In this document: one piece after another, positions 36,548 to 36,636 of the stretch | Layout: every line of letters begins with the position of its first letter | Numbering within the stretch: position 1 is the stretch's first letter | Assembly (NCBI GenBank): GCA_014239855.1 | Contig: JAAZXY010000020.1 | Location: 299-36,934 of the forward strand | Direction: 5' to 3' | Source: Acidimicrobiales bacterium | Lineage (GTDB): Bacteria; Actinomycetota; Acidimicrobiia; Acidimicrobiales; MedAcidi-G1 | Length of the DNA: 36,636 nucleotides | Notes under the pieces: generated by a model | The model's input: the letters and a program-made list of their open reading frames with translations, nothing else | The model's database searches: none | Told to the model about the DNA's origin: nothing | Translations under genes and position numbers: made by a program

Positions 36548-36567
36548 CCGTCCGGGGCCGGTCAGGC
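36542..36567 (+). terminator. Terminator-like hairpin overlapping the PhyH stop codon
   Basis: GCCTGACCG (36542-36550) and CGGTCAGGC (36559-36567) form a perfect 9-base stem with an 8-base loop. The stop TGA at 36545-36547 lies inside the stem. No T-tract follows. It lies between convergent genes and may end transcription from both sides. Confidence 0.55.
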
Positions 36568-36585
36568 CCCAGACCGGAAACGCTG

Positions 36586-36636
36586 TTAGCCGACCTCGGA
36601 GTGGGTCACGGGCTGCTCGCCCATCCACTCCCGGAG
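36586..36636 (-). CDS. C-terminal tail of an unidentified minus-strand gene, cut by window edge
   Basis: From the right edge a minus-strand frame runs 16 codons to a TAA at 36586-36588, reading LREWMGEQPVTHSEVG. Its position just beyond a hairpin that ends the convergent PhyH gene suggests a real gene end. The piece is too short to name a family. Confidence 0.4.
   Translation of the reverse strand, partial: LREWMGEQPVTHSEVG

Overview
This window is very GC-rich coding DNA, roughly 70% G+C by eye, with almost no gaps. It looks like the chromosome of an actinobacterium, most likely an Acidimicrobiia/Ilumatobacter-like lineage; that placement is inference. Supporting content includes two F420-type luciferase-family oxidoreductases, a FadD3-like CoA ligase, a mutA-mutB-meaB operon, a long type-2 isoleucyl-tRNA synthetase and a class Ia ribonucleotide reductase. 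I see no rRNA, tRNA, CRISPR array, transposon, phage gene or plasmid gene.

Layout. 1-3953 (minus) is one tight cluster read right to left: epoxide hydrolase, alpha/beta hydrolase, a true formylglycine-generating enzyme and tRNA-dihydrouridine synthase (cut by the left edge). 4071-4880 (plus) is a short-chain dehydrogenase whose stop abuts that of an F420-type oxidoreductase (4881-5918, minus), which lies downstream of a DHA2-type drug exporter (5957-7480, minus). 7594-12630 (plus) is methylmalonyl-CoA mutase small subunit, large subunit and the MeaB GTPase, followed by a Tat-exported DUF839/PhoX-like protein (12654-14267). Its stop overlaps that of nrdB in a convergent nrdA-nrdB operon (14264-17760, minus). 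The only gap over 300 bases is 17761-18112, which holds the probable nrdAB promoter. A 2-oxoglutarate/Fe(II) oxygenase-like gene follows (plus), then ileS (minus).

22409-33973 (all minus) holds, in transcription order, an AddB-like nuclease, an AddA-like helicase-nuclease, a CitE/HpcH-type lyase, a second luciferase-family oxidoreductase, an acidic low-complexity coiled-coil protein, a phytanoyl-CoA-dioxygenase-like protein and a FadD3-like CoA ligase. The right end (plus) carries a second acyl-CoA synthetase followed by a second phytanoyl-CoA-dioxygenase-like gene, then the tail of an unidentified minus-strand gene.

How it fits together (inference): two separate acyl-CoA synthetase plus PhyH pairs, the lyase, dehydrogenase, epoxide hydrolase and F420 enzymes suit breakdown of branched, steroid-like or other hydrophobic acids. 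Such breakdown releases propionyl-CoA, which the mutase operon could return to central metabolism. The rest is housekeeping: DNA supply, double-strand break processing, tRNA charging and tRNA modification.

The most striking sequence-level signal is regulatory. Nine probable transcription-unit starts carry a TANNNT box 6 to 10 bases before the start codon, the signature of leaderless mRNAs, whereas several other starts have Shine-Dalgarno sequences. I did not find a clearly novel defence or mobile system.
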